The notes under the pieces were generated by a model. It saw only the letters and a program-made list of their open reading frames with translations, searched no databases and was not told where the DNA came from. Shown here piece by piece: positions 26,890-34,703 of a DNA stretch of 42,188 nt (positions are counted from its first letter, which is position 1; every line of letters begins with the position of its first letter). Location: contig ONSW01000031.1 in assembly GCA_900320595.1 (NCBI GenBank), forward strand, positions 1-42,188, given 5' to 3'. The translations under genes were made by a program, and so were the position numbers. The DNA is from an uncultured Eubacteriales bacterium (GTDB taxonomy: Bacteria > Bacillota > Clostridia > Oscillospirales > Oscillospiraceae).

Positions 26890-26913
26890 GTTATCTTATA
26901 AGGTTTTTCCAAA

Positions 26914-27993
26914 TCAGACGAGGCGGATGCGGCGGCAGGTGCCCGCGCCGAACTCCTTTTCCATCTCTTCCTTGTAGACGGGGAAATAGTCCGTCGGCAT
27001 CAGCGCCTGCACACAGCCGGCAAAGCCGCCGCCGTGGACGCGCCAGGCGCCGCGGCCCTCGAGGAGCTTGCGGCTCTTCTCCAGACCCTCGGCCAGCTTG
27101 GTGTCGCCGGTGGCGCTGGTGACGATGTTGTTCAAAAGCTGCTCGGAGGAGCGGCCGGAGGCGTTCATCAGACGCATATAGCTCTCGCCGTCGCGGCGCT
27201 GCAGCGCGTCGCGCATCAGCGGCACGCGCTCGTTCTCGTCGAAGAAGTGCATCGCGCGGCGCACCGGACGGTTGGCCGGATCCCAGCCCTTGGCGCGGAA
27301 CTCCGCGGGATCGACGTCGCCGAGGACGCCCTTGTCGAAGAGGTTGGCGACATACACCATGTCCGCGGGGATACGGGCATAGGAGCTGTCGAGCCCGGCG
27401 TGGCTGCCGCCGGTGTCGGTCAGACAGAGCGTGAGCCCCATCGCCTCAAAGTCGGCGACCAGGGGGACGATCTCGTTGGTCTTGAAATCGACGTAAACCG
27501 TGTGGCCAAGCGAGCAGGCCAGCTGGTCCATCAGACCGCAGGGCTTGCCGAAGTACTTGTTCTCGGCCCCCTGGGCGGCGCGCGCGATCACAACCGGGTC
27601 GACCGTGCCGCCGTTGAACAGATCCGACAGGATGCGGCCGATCATGACCGAGAAAGCGGCGGACGAGCTCAGACCCGAGCCGGCCGCGAGCGTGCTGCGC
27701 ACCTCGGCGGTAAAGCCGCCGATCTGCAGCCCGAGGGCGGCGAATTCGTTGATCATCCCGCGCACGAGCGATTTCGGCGAGCCGAATTCGGCCGGGCGGA
27801 CGGCAAGCTGCGTGGTCTTGACCTCAAAGGGGTCAAAGCCGACGGAGCGGATCGTGACGGTGTCGTTATCCGTCGCCTCATATTTGGCGTAAAGACCGAG
27901 GTCTACCGCGGAGGCGAGGATCCGGCCCTTCTGGTGGTCGGTATGGTTTCCCGCAAGCTCGGTACGGCCCGGTGTAAAGAGTTCTTTCATCAT
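26914..27993 (-). CDS. galK: galactokinase (GHMP kinase family)
   Basis: A 359-residue cytosolic sugar kinase that makes galactose 1-phosphate. GHMP features: PGRTELAGNHTDHQ (8-21, substrate motif), the ATP loop LAAGSGLSSSAAFSV, CGLMDQLACSLG, and HGGGFAGCVQALM near the end. The ATG at 27993 follows GGGAG by nine bases. Relatives in Clostridia that I recall often have an N-terminal extension of some 50-60 residues before the PGRTE motif; it is absent here. No galT or galE is beside it, so it stands alone with its own promoter, divergent from pncB. Confidence 0.9.
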   Translation of the reverse strand: MMKELFTPGRTELAGNHTDHQKGRILASAVDLGLYAKYEATDNDTVTIRSVGFDPFEVKTTQLAVRPAEFGSPKSLVRGMINEFAALGLQIGGFTAEVRSTLAAGSGLSSSAAFSVMIGRILSDLFNGGTVDPVVIARAAQGAENKYFGKPCGLMDQLACSLGHTVYVDFKTNEIVPLVADFEAMGLTLCLTDTGGSHAGLDSSYARIPADMVYVANLFDKGVLGDVDPAEFRAKGWDPANRPVRRAMHFFDENERVPLMRDALQRRDGESYMRLMNASGRSSEQLLNNIVTSATGDTKLAEGLEKSRKLLEGRGAWRVHGGGFAGCVQALMPTDYFPVYKEEMEKEFGAGTCRRIRLV

Positions 27994-28040
27994 GTTTTCT
28001 ATCTCCCATAAAGCGTATTTCGCACAATTCACCGCTTATC

Positions 28041-28069
28041 AGAATATACCAAAAATCCAGTGAAGTCAA
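28041..28069 (-). promoter_or_regulatory. galK promoter
   Basis: Minus-strand -35 TTGACT (28069-28064), 17-base spacer, -10 TATTCT (28046-28041). Confidence 0.65.
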
Positions 28070-28107
28070 CCGCTCCGGGGCTTTTTTTGACAAATGTCTG
28101 ACGGTCG

Positions 28108-28136
28108 TTGTTTTTGCGTGCCGGGAAGACTATAAT
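28108..28136 (+). promoter_or_regulatory. pncB promoter
   Basis: -35 TTGTTT (28108-28113), 17-base spacer, perfect -10 TATAAT (28131-28136). A TTGACA at 28087 is too far from the -10 to pair with it. Confidence 0.65.
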
Positions 28137-28172
28137 ATCTGTATACAACGCAGGAAACGAGGTACGCTTGGA

Positions 28173-29630
28173 GTGAAAAGTGCAAACGGCATCAATCTGA
28201 CCATGCTCTGTGATTTCTATGAGCTGACGATGGGGAACGGCTATCTCGACGCCGGGATCGGTGAGAAGATCTGCTGCTTCGACGTCTTCTTCCGCGACGT
28301 CCCCGACGGGGGCGGCTTTGCCGTCGCAGCCGGGCTTGAGCAGATCGTGGATTATATCCAAAACCTGCATTTCGACGCGGAGGATATCGCCTATCTCCGC
28401 TCGCGCGGTATTTTCCGGGAGGAATTTCTGAACTATCTGAGCCATTTCCGTTTTACGGGCGACGTCTGGGCCGTGCCGGAGGGCACGCCGATCTTCCCGC
28501 GCGAGCCGGTCATTACCGTACGCGCGAGCGCGATCCAGGCCCAGCTGATCGAGACCTATCTGCTGCTGGAGTTCAACCACCAGAGCCTTGTTGCCACCAA
28601 GGCAAACCGCGTCTGCCGCGCGGCCGAGGGGCGGGCGGTGATGGAGTTCGGCTCGCGCCGCGCCCAGGGCATCGCCGGCGCCGTGGTCGGCGCGCGGGCG
28701 GCCTATATCGGCGGCTGCGCCGGGACGGCCTGCACGGTGTCCGATCCGCTTTACGGCGTAAAGGCGCTCGGCACGATGGCGCACTCGTGGGTGCAGATGT
28801 TCCCGAGCGAATATGACGCCTTCGTCGCCTACTGCCGCAGCTATCCGACCAACGCCGTGCTGCTCGTCGACACCTATAATTCCCTCAAATCCGGCGTGCC
28901 GAATGCGATCCGCGCCTTCAACGAGGTGCTGCGCCCGCTCGGCATCACCTCCTGCGGCATCCGCTTTGATTCCGGCGACATGGCCTATCTGACCAAGCAG
29001 GCGCGGAAGATGCTCGACGATGCGGGCTGGCCGGGCTGCAAGATCACGGTCTCCAATTCGCTCGACGAGTGGCTGATCGCGGATCTGCTGCGGCAGGGCG
29101 CGCAGATCGACTCCTTCGGCGTGGGCGAGCGGCTGATCACCTCGAAGAGCAGCCCGGTCTTCGGCGGCGTGTACAAGCTCTGCGCCGTCGAGGGCGAAAA
29201 CGGCGAGCTGGTGCCGAAGATCAAGATCAGCGAAAACGTCGGCAAGATCACGAACCCGGGCTTCAAGAAGGTGTATCGGTTCTACAACCGCTCTACCGGC
29301 ATGGCCGAGGCGGACTATATCTGCCTGCGCGACGAGACCGTGGACGACTCGAAGCCTCTGGAGATCTGCGACCCGGATGCGCGCTGGAAGCGCAAGACGA
29401 TGGAGAACTTTACCGCGCGCGAGCTGCTCGTGCCCGTCTTTGAAAAGGGAGAGCTCGTCTATGACCTGCCCTCGCTCCCGGAAATCAAGGCGCACTGCGA
29501 AAAGGAGGTCGCTTCCCTGTGGCCCGAGGTGCGGCGCTTTGAGAATCCGCACGGCTACTATGTCGATCTGTCGGAGAAGCTGATGGCGCTCAAGGACCGG
29601 CTGCTCGAAGAGGGCGGCGGAAAGCTTTAA
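28173..29630 (+). CDS. pncB: nicotinate phosphoribosyltransferase
   Basis: A 485-residue enzyme of NAD salvage (Preiss-Handler pathway) that joins nicotinate and PRPP to give nicotinate mononucleotide, with ATP. Family features: LTMLCDFYELTMGNGYL at the N-terminus, FFRDVPDGGGFAVAAGLEQ, FGSRRAQGIAGAVVGARAAYIGG given here as FGSRRAQG, LVDTYNSLKSGVPNA, GIRFDSGDMAYL (PRPP site region) and a late FGVGERLITSK. It starts with GTG at 28173 with GAGG upstream; the next in-frame ATG would remove conserved N-terminal residues. It diverges from galK and is followed by a repeat and an AT-rich gene. Confidence 0.94.
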   Translation: MKSANGINLTMLCDFYELTMGNGYLDAGIGEKICCFDVFFRDVPDGGGFAVAAGLEQIVDYIQNLHFDAEDIAYLRSRGIFREEFLNYLSHFRFTGDVWAVPEGTPIFPREPVITVRASAIQAQLIETYLLLEFNHQSLVATKANRVCRAAEGRAVMEFGSRRAQGIAGAVVGARAAYIGGCAGTACTVSDPLYGVKALGTMAHSWVQMFPSEYDAFVAYCRSYPTNAVLLVDTYNSLKSGVPNAIRAFNEVLRPLGITSCGIRFDSGDMAYLTKQARKMLDDAGWPGCKITVSNSLDEWLIADLLRQGAQIDSFGVGERLITSKSSPVFGGVYKLCAVEGENGELVPKIKISENVGKITNPGFKKVYRFYNRSTGMAEADYICLRDETVDDSKPLEICDPDARWKRKTMENFTARELLVPVFEKGELVYDLPSLPEIKAHCEKEVASLWPEVRRFENPHGYYVDLSEKLMALKDRLLEEGGGKL

Positions 29631-29637
29631 GAAAAAG

Positions 29638-29690
29638 AAAAAGGAGCGGATAAGGGATGCACTTCGTAAGGAAGCGCCTCCTTCACGTTT
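29638..29690 (+). repeat. left copy of a flanking repeat around the AT-rich gene
   Basis: Holds AAAAAGGAGCGG (29638-29649) and, 17 bases on, TAAGGAAG (29667-29674). The same two blocks occur in inverted orientation at 30637-30671, 15 bases apart. The segment can fold (AAGGAG / CTCCTT outer, CTTC / GAAG inner). It lies eight bases past the pncB stop. Confidence 0.55.
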
Positions 29691-29703
29691 AAACACGAGA
29701 TAA

Positions 29704-29732
29704 TTGACCTCGCTAGTCAGCAATGGTACAAT
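29704..29732 (+). promoter_or_regulatory. promoter of the AT-rich metallopeptidase-like gene
   Basis: -35 TTGACC (29704-29709), 17-base spacer, -10 TACAAT (29727-29732). Confidence 0.75.
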
Positions 29733-29767
29733 GATTAAAACAAATTGGTGTTTGTATAGGAGATTCT

Positions 29768-30472
29768 ATGAACCAATTTGAAAGCAGACATTATATATTT
29801 CATTTCGGTGAAGCAACAAAAGCAGAACGGGATATAGAATCCATTGCCGCATATCAGGAGAGTTGTTTCCAACATATCTGCGCTGTTTTAGGTGTTACCC
29901 CGGAGTTCAAAATTGAATACTACCTTTGTGATTCTCCGGAGGAAGTGGGACAAATTTACGGAGACAACGATCCTTGCAATGGATTTGCGTCTCCGCCAAA
30001 TAAGGTTTATGCAGTGTACAATGAACATATTCAGTGCATTGGATTCCACGAAGACGCTCATCTGATCAGCTATGTAATTAACCGCCCTGACTGTCCGGCC
30101 ATACGCGAAGGACTGGCAATGTATTTCGATCGGAAATGGTGGGGAATTCAGAATATGGATTGGGTCGGTTTCTATTTAAAAACCGGTCGCTATATTCCCG
30201 TAAATCAACTGCTTGATAAGGAATACTTTTTCTCGCGGGAATGTTCTATCACATATCCGATCATGGGGTCCTTTACTGATTGGTTGATTTCCGTATATGG
30301 CATTAATCAGTTCTTGGAAATGTATCGAGAGCAGGATATGGAAACGGCAATGGAGCGGGTGTATAATAATTCGCCGGAAGAATTAAACCGAGAATTCATG
30401 AGCTTTATAAGTTTGTTTATAACTGACGAAGCCATTGAAAAGAGAATTGAAACGAAGTTTTTGGAACAATGA
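29768..30472 (+). CDS. putative gluzincin metallopeptidase, AT-rich, probably acquired
   Basis: A 234-residue protein, no signal peptide. HEDAH (HExxH type) with REGLAMYFD about 20 residues later gives the His-His-Glu zinc pattern of gluzincins, as in peptidase-MA-like proteins; I know no closer function. Base use is clearly lower in GC than both neighbours and codons end in A/T, so recent transfer is likely. It has its own promoter and AGGAGA before the ATG. CAAATTGGT (29741-29749) and ACCAATTTG (29772-29780) pair so that the ribosome site and start codon sit in a loop. Related repeats flank the gene in inverted orientation. Confidence 0.75.
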   Translation: MNQFESRHYIFHFGEATKAERDIESIAAYQESCFQHICAVLGVTPEFKIEYYLCDSPEEVGQIYGDNDPCNGFASPPNKVYAVYNEHIQCIGFHEDAHLISYVINRPDCPAIREGLAMYFDRKWWGIQNMDWVGFYLKTGRYIPVNQLLDKEYFFSRECSITYPIMGSFTDWLISVYGINQFLEMYREQDMETAMERVYNNSPEELNREFMSFISLFITDEAIEKRIETKFLEQ

Positions 30473-30566
30473 TTCCGACAACTTCCGATCTGCCGAATAG
30501 GTCTTTTATTGTCTGCAGTTATAACGAGCATCGGATTTTGTGGCCCTTAATCCGTAACAGACAAAG

Positions 30567-30597
30567 AACAGGCGTGACCGCTGCGGTCACGCCTGTT
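30567..30597. terminator. 14-bp perfect hairpin, likely terminator
   Basis: AACAGGCGTGACCG / CGGTCACGCCTGTT (30567-30580, 30584-30597) with a CTG loop. T tracts are poor on both sides (TTCATGTTCTTTTT on plus, CTTTG on minus), but it lies between converging genes. Confidence 0.6.
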
Positions 30598-30619
30598 TCA
30601 TGTTCTTTTTAGTCAGTAA

Positions 30620-30671
30620 CTACGGCCTCAAAGCACCTTCCTTATGGAGGGTGCCCCAACCGCTCCTTTTT
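30620..30671 (-). repeat. right copy of the flanking repeat (inverted orientation)
   Basis: On the minus strand AAAAAGGAGCGG (30671-30660) and TAAGGAAG (30644-30637), matching the copy at 29638-29674. It forms a hairpin with GCACC-TCC / GGA-GGTGC arms. It lies just past the proS stop and may also end proS transcripts. Confidence 0.55.
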
Positions 30672-30692
30672 TGCGTGGTTTGAGTTTTTGAA

Positions 30693-32129
30693 TCAGTACG
30701 CCACGCCCCAGTAGATCATGTGGCGGGCCGGCTTGCCGCAGCAGGCGCAGACCTCGCCCAGCTTCTCCTGCCGGAAGGGGATGCAGCGCGAGGACATGCC
30801 GGCCTTTTCCTTCATGTCCAGCTCGCACTGGAGATCGCCGCACCACATCGTCTTGATGAAGCCGCCGTTGCGCTCCTGCAGCGCCTTCGCCTCCTCGATC
30901 GAGGACGCGGCGAAGATGTGCTCGTCAAGATTCTTCTTGGCCTTTTCGAACATGCCGTCGTGGACGAGGCGCAGCTGCTCGGCAACGGCGCTCTCCAGAT
31001 CGGCGAGGGCGACGACGGTCTTCTCGCCGTCGTTGCGGCGCACCAGCACGCACTGGCCGTTTTCCATGTCGCGCGGGCCGATCTCGACGCGCAGCGGCAC
31101 GCCCTTCATCTCATACTGAGCGCACTTCCAGCCCATCGAGTTGTCCGAATCGTCCAGCGCCACGCGCAGCCCGGCGGCAATGAGCCGCTCCTTGAGACCG
31201 TTCGCGGCCTCGAGCACGCCCGGCTTGTGCTGCGCCACGGGCAGCACGATGACCTGGATCGGCGCGACGGCGGGCGGCAGGACGAGACCGTTGTTGTCGC
31301 CGTGTGCCATGATGACGGCGCCGATCATGCGCGTCGTCGAGCCCCAGGAGGTCTGGAAGGGATACTGCAGCGTGTTGTCGCGGCCGGTAAAGGTCACGTC
31401 GTAGGCGCGGGAGAACTTGTCGCCGAAGTAGTGCGAGGTCGCGCCCTGCAGCGCCTTGTGGTCCTTCATCAGACACTCGACGGTGTAGGTGGCCTCGGCG
31501 CCGGCGAATTTCTCCTTGTCGGTCTTACGGCCGCGCACGACCGGGATGGCGAGCACCTGTTCAAAGAAATCGGCATAGCAGTTCAGCTGCTGCTCTGTCT
31601 CGGCCTTGGCCTCCTCGGCGGTCTCGTGGATGGTGTGGCCTTCCTGCCACCAGAACTCGCGCGAGCGCAGGAAGGGACGCGTGGTCTTCTCCCAGCGGAT
31701 GACGGAGCACCACTGGTTATAGAGCATCGGCAGCTCGCGGTAGGAGTGCAGCACGCGTGACCAGTGGTCGCAGAACATCGTCTCGGACGTCGGGCGGAAG
31801 GCCAGACGCTCCTCAAGCTCCTCGCTGCCGCCGTGGGTGACCCAGGCGACCTCGGGGGCGAAGCCCTGGACCAGCTCGCCTTCTTTCTTCAGCAGGCTTT
31901 CCGGGATCAGCACGGGCATCGCAACGTTGACGTGGCCGGTCTTTTTAAATTCGCCGTCCATGATGCGCTGCATATTCTCCCAGATGGCATAGCCGTACGG
32001 CCGCAGGATCGTAAAGCCCTTGACGGACGCGTACTCCACCAGCTCGGCCTTGCGGCAGATGTCGGTGTACCACTGGGCAAAATCGACCTCCATATCGGTG
32101 ATCTGCTCGACCTTTTTATCCTTTGCCAT
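30693..32129 (-). CDS. proS: prolyl-tRNA synthetase, archaeal/eukaryote type
   Basis: A 478-residue class II synthetase that charges tRNA-Pro. It has the compact form without the editing insert of the bacterial type. Visible: FAQWYTDICRKAELVEYASVKG near the N-terminus given here as WYTDICRKAEL, LRPYGYAIWENMQ, FRPTSETMFCDH, RPFLRSREFWWQEGHT (motif 2 region), a C-terminal anticodon-binding domain (VIVLPVAQH), and a C-terminal zinc-like cluster (MWCGDLQCE...CACCGKPARH) with the ending Y typical of this group. The start at 32129 (MAKDKKVEQITDMEVDF) is the family start; an upstream ATG adds only non-conserved residues. Its promoter and a strong leader hairpin lie in the short gap after mscS. Confidence 0.95.
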   Translation of the reverse strand: MAKDKKVEQITDMEVDFAQWYTDICRKAELVEYASVKGFTILRPYGYAIWENMQRIMDGEFKKTGHVNVAMPVLIPESLLKKEGELVQGFAPEVAWVTHGGSEELEERLAFRPTSETMFCDHWSRVLHSYRELPMLYNQWCSVIRWEKTTRPFLRSREFWWQEGHTIHETAEEAKAETEQQLNCYADFFEQVLAIPVVRGRKTDKEKFAGAEATYTVECLMKDHKALQGATSHYFGDKFSRAYDVTFTGRDNTLQYPFQTSWGSTTRMIGAVIMAHGDNNGLVLPPAVAPIQVIVLPVAQHKPGVLEAANGLKERLIAAGLRVALDDSDNSMGWKCAQYEMKGVPLRVEIGPRDMENGQCVLVRRNDGEKTVVALADLESAVAEQLRLVHDGMFEKAKKNLDEHIFAASSIEEAKALQERNGGFIKTMWCGDLQCELDMKEKAGMSSRCIPFRQEKLGEVCACCGKPARHMIYWGVAY

Positions 32130-32150
32130 ATCCTGATCCCTCTCATTTCC

Positions 32151-32215
32151 GCCGGAGATGCCTCCGGCCGCAGTAATCGATGAAAACAAAGCGAGCGCCG
32201 CGCACGGCGCTCGCT
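32151..32215 (-). promoter_or_regulatory. structured 5' leader of proS (two hairpins)
   Basis: Just after the predicted start point, AGCGAGCGCCG / CGGCGCTCGCT (32190-32200, 32205-32215) is a perfect 11-bp stem followed on the minus strand by TTGTTTTC. A second stem, GCCGGAG / CTCCGGC (32151-32157, 32162-32168), lies just before the ribosome site. The first could protect the mRNA end or act as an attenuator, or it could serve as the terminator of the upstream mscS gene. No T-box sequence was seen. Confidence 0.55.
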
Positions 32216-32221
32216 TCCGCT

Positions 32222-32250
32222 ATTCTATAATCCAATTATCCCCTTGTCAA
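32222..32250 (-). promoter_or_regulatory. proS promoter
   Basis: Minus-strand -35 TTGACA (32250-32245), 17-base spacer, -10 TAGAAT (32227-32222). It lies about 15 bases past the mscS stop codon. Confidence 0.75.
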
Positions 32251-32264
32251 GAGAAGAGGCGAGA

Positions 32265-33077
32265 TTATTTCTCCACAACGTGCACGTTCATGTGCGGATA
32301 GCTCATCTTCACGCCGTTGCGCGCAAAGCTCTCGCGCACCTGCTCGTTGAGCATGAAGTGGACGTCCCAGTAATCGGCGTTCTTGACCCACACGCGCACG
32401 ACGTATTCCACGGTGCTTTCGTTATAGGCATTGAGCGCGACAAAGGGCGCCGGGGAGTCAACGATGCGGGAGTCGGCCCGGATCACTTCCATGATCGCAG
32501 CCTTGACCTTTTCGGTCGGCTCGTCATAGGAGGCGGAGAAGGTCATGTCCACGCGGCGCATGGGCTCGGCGCTGTAATTGGTGACGGACGAGCCGATCAC
32601 GTCGCTGTTGGGGATCGAGATCTCGACGTTGTCAAGCGTATCGATCGTCGTGTAGAGAAGGCTGATGCTCTTGACCGTACCGGTCTTGCCGGCGACCTCA
32701 ACGAAGTTGCCCTCGGCAAAGGGATGGGTCATCAGCAGCGTGAGCCCGGCAAAGATATTGCCCAGCACGCCCTGCACGGACAGGGACAGGGCAAGACCTG
32801 CCACGCTCAAAAGGGCGACGAGCGAGGCCGTGGGGATACCGAGCTCGCCGGCGATGATCACGATCGCGATGATCCAAAGCAGCGCGCGCACCAGCGAGGT
32901 GAGGAAGCGCTGCATGGTGTGGTTCAGCCGTTTGGCGCCGCCGAGCGCTTTGGCGACCAGCTTCATGATGACGTTGATGACGATGACGCAGATGAGGAAT
33001 GTGAGCAGCGCGCCGAGCAGTGCGCTGAGCGGAAGCCCGGCGATGTTGATCTCGGAAAGCTTGGATAGATCGAACAT
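32265..33077 (-). CDS. mscS: small-conductance mechanosensitive channel MscS
   Basis: A 270-residue protein of classic MscS size. Three membrane helices (about 15-40, 60-85, 90-120), the pore helix VALLSVAGLALSLSVQGVLG with GNIFAGLTLL, the beta domain (FVEVAGKTGTVKSISLLYTTID, shown as GKTGTVKSISLL) and IPNSDVIGSSVTNYS. It releases small solutes when the membrane is stretched. GGAGGG precedes the ATG at 33077; longer in-frame reading is leader. It is distinct from the longer MscS at 23851-24786, being closer to the E. coli form. Confidence 0.93.
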   Translation of the reverse strand: MFDLSKLSEINIAGLPLSALLGALLTFLICVIVINVIMKLVAKALGGAKRLNHTMQRFLTSLVRALLWIIAIVIIAGELGIPTASLVALLSVAGLALSLSVQGVLGNIFAGLTLLMTHPFAEGNFVEVAGKTGTVKSISLLYTTIDTLDNVEISIPNSDVIGSSVTNYSAEPMRRVDMTFSASYDEPTEKVKAAIMEVIRADSRIVDSPAPFVALNAYNESTVEYVVRVWVKNADYWDVHFMLNEQVRESFARNGVKMSYPHMNVHVVEK

Positions 33078-33259
33078 AAGTTTCCCTCCGTTTTTAAAAA
33101 ATAAAGAATAAGGATCTGCCGACACAAGCATACCATATGCGCACCCGCCGCGACAAGAGGGAAATGGAGCGCCACAACATCTTGTTTTCGCCCGGAGAAA
33201 ACGGAAAAGGAGAAAAGACTGCGCAATTCGCCCTTTCTCCCGCTTTCGACGCATTTTTC

Positions 33260-33288
33260 TTGACCTTTTGCGCGTTTGCGGATATAAT
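33260..33288 (+). promoter_or_regulatory. promoter of the ATT-start membrane protein operon
   Basis: -35 TTGACC (33260-33265), 17-base spacer, perfect -10 TATAAT (33283-33288). AATTGC / GCAATT (33305-33310, 33316-33321) forms a small hairpin right before the ribosome site. Confidence 0.8.
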
Positions 33289-33336
33289 GTCGGCGATTGC
33301 ACGAAATTGCGATATGCAATTCGGAGGTGACTTTTT

Positions 33337-34443
33337 ATTAATAAGCAGAGATTTCTGGCCGAGCTCAGCAAGCTGCTGACCTTCATGTACGAGGAAGATC
33401 GTCTGCGCGCGCTGGAGCTGTACAGCCGGATGTTCGAAGATGCGGCCGACGAAAGCGCCCTGATCCAGTCGCTGGTTTCCCCCACGAGACAGGCTGTCGT
33501 CGTGGCCCGCGCCTACAATACCAATCTCGGCAAGCTCTCCGTCACGACGGAGACGAAGGCCGCGCCGGAGGATCGGGACGAAAACGGTATCCCGGATTAT
33601 GTCCAGGCAATCGAGGCCGTTCGCGCCGCTGCGTTTGCCAGGCAGCCCGCCCCTGCCCGGGAGACGCCCGAGGAGCCCGCTCCCGCTGAAGAAGCGTCCG
33701 AGGAGACGGAAGAGCCCGCTCCCGCTGAGGAAGCGTCCGAGGAGACGGAAGAGCCCGCTCCCGCTGAGGAAGCGTCCGAGGAGACGGAAGAGCCCGCTCC
33801 CGCTGAGGAAGCGTCCGAGGAGGCGGAAGAGACCGCTCCCGCCGAGAAAGCATCCGAGGAGACGGAGGAGCCCGCTCCCGCTGAGGAAGCGCCGGAGGAG
33901 ACGGAGGAGCCCGCCCCCGCCGAGGAAGCGCCCGAGGCGCCGGAAGAGGCCGCCCCTGCCGCGGAAGCGCCCGCGCCTGCGGAAAACAAAACGCAGGAGA
34001 ACATCGAGTTTTTCTCGATGCCGGAAGAGGGCAAAGAAGAAGCCGCGGAAAACGAGGGCGAGGAGAGCGTGTTCAACATCGACACGGATCTGATGCGCCA
34101 GCCCCGCCGCAAGGCAAAGGTCTTCGCGCTGATCGTCTACATCCTTTTTGCGATCCCGCTCACGCTCGCCGCGATCGTGATCCTTCTCGTGCCGGCGGTG
34201 CTGTTCCTGGCGCTGTCCGTCGCGTCGATCATCTGCGGCGTCGTGGTGGTCAGCACGGCGCTCAACGGCTTTGCCGTCATCGCCGATATCATGGTCGTTC
34301 TCGGCATGGCGCTGGTGCTCTTCGCGCTGGGTCTGCTCTTCCTGTGGACGGCGATCTGGTTCATCGGCGGCGCCATCGTCGGCGTGGTCCACGGCGTTGC
34401 CGCGCTGTGCGACAAGTGGTGCTATAAGGAGGTGCTGGACTGA
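33337..34443 (+). CDS. membrane protein with acidic 13-residue repeats; probable ATT start
   Basis: From 33337 the frame reads (M)NKQRFLAELSKLLTFMYEED, with GGAGG nine bases upstream, as 368 residues; the only standard start, ATG at 33385, has no ribosome site and drops 16 residues that form the first helix. I therefore favour an ATT start, as known for infC. Layout: N-terminal helical domain (1-80), eight 13-residue Glu/Pro/Ala repeats (about 112-215), then three or four membrane helices (about 265-350, VFALIVYILFAIPLTLAAIVI onward, written here as LIVYILFAIPLTL). The N-terminus recalls the short DUF1700-like helical domains, but I am not sure. The next gene overlaps by one base. Confidence 0.75.
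   Translation: MNKQRFLAELSKLLTFMYEEDRLRALELYSRMFEDAADESALIQSLVSPTRQAVVVARAYNTNLGKLSVTTETKAAPEDRDENGIPDYVQAIEAVRAAAFARQPAPARETPEEPAPAEEASEETEEPAPAEEASEETEEPAPAEEASEETEEPAPAEEASEEAEETAPAEKASEETEEPAPAEEAPEETEEPAPAEEAPEAPEEAAPAAEAPAPAENKTQENIEFFSMPEEGKEEAAENEGEESVFNIDTDLMRQPRRKAKVFALIVYILFAIPLTLAAIVILLVPAVLFLALSVASIICGVVVVSTALNGFAVIADIMVVLGMALVLFALGLLFLWTAIWFIGGAIVGVVHGVAALCDKWCYKEVLD
33670..33981 (+). repeat. 39-bp coding tandem repeat, eight copies
   Basis: Eight in-frame units of 39 bp encode EEPAPAEEASEET and close variants. The first three or four are nearly identical in DNA, the later ones have diverged. It is likely a flexible acidic linker whose length may vary between strains. Confidence 0.88.
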
Positions 34444-34655
34444 TGCAGAAAATGTGGCGAGTGGTCATTTCGATCGTCCTCATCATGATCCTGATCGGAA
34501 TCGTCGGGATCGCGGTCGGCTTTCTGACCGGCGCGGACACGGCCCGCATCTATCAGACGGCCGAGAACAACAATCTTGTCAATCTGGTCATGCGGTATTA
34601 CGAATGGATCGTGCAGGTGTTCAACACCTATAAGGCCGCCCTTCTGGGGGCATAA
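34443..34655 (+). CDS. small single-TM protein, coupled to the preceding gene
   Basis: A 70-residue protein with one strong membrane helix (about 6-28, VVISIVLIMILIGIVGIAVGF) and an amphipathic C-terminal half (YYEWIVQVFNTYK). The ATG overlaps the TGA of the preceding gene (TGATG), which together with AAGGAGG inside that gene indicates coupled translation. I do not recognise a family; the pair probably forms a membrane complex. A terminator follows. Confidence 0.82.
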   Translation: MQKMWRVVISIVLIMILIGIVGIAVGFLTGADTARIYQTAENNNLVNLVMRYYEWIVQVFNTYKAALLGA

Positions 34656-34660
34656 GAACA

Positions 34661-34695
34661 AACCGGGGAATGTGGGTATCACATTCCCCGGTTTT
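34661..34695 (+). terminator. intrinsic terminator after the small TM protein
   Basis: Perfect 14-bp stem AACCGGGGAATGTG / CACATTCCCCGGTT (34661-34674, 34680-34693), five-base loop, TTTT. Confidence 0.92.
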
Positions 34696-34703
34696 CCTTC
34701 AAC

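Noticed and set aside
32130-32264. T-box leader before proS
   Set aside because: The gap is too short and no T-box sequence or specifier stem could be found.
33599-34093. Overlapping Arg/Pro-rich frame inside the repeat region
   Set aside because: It is the out-of-frame reading of the 39-bp repeats; the acidic frame continues into real membrane helices.
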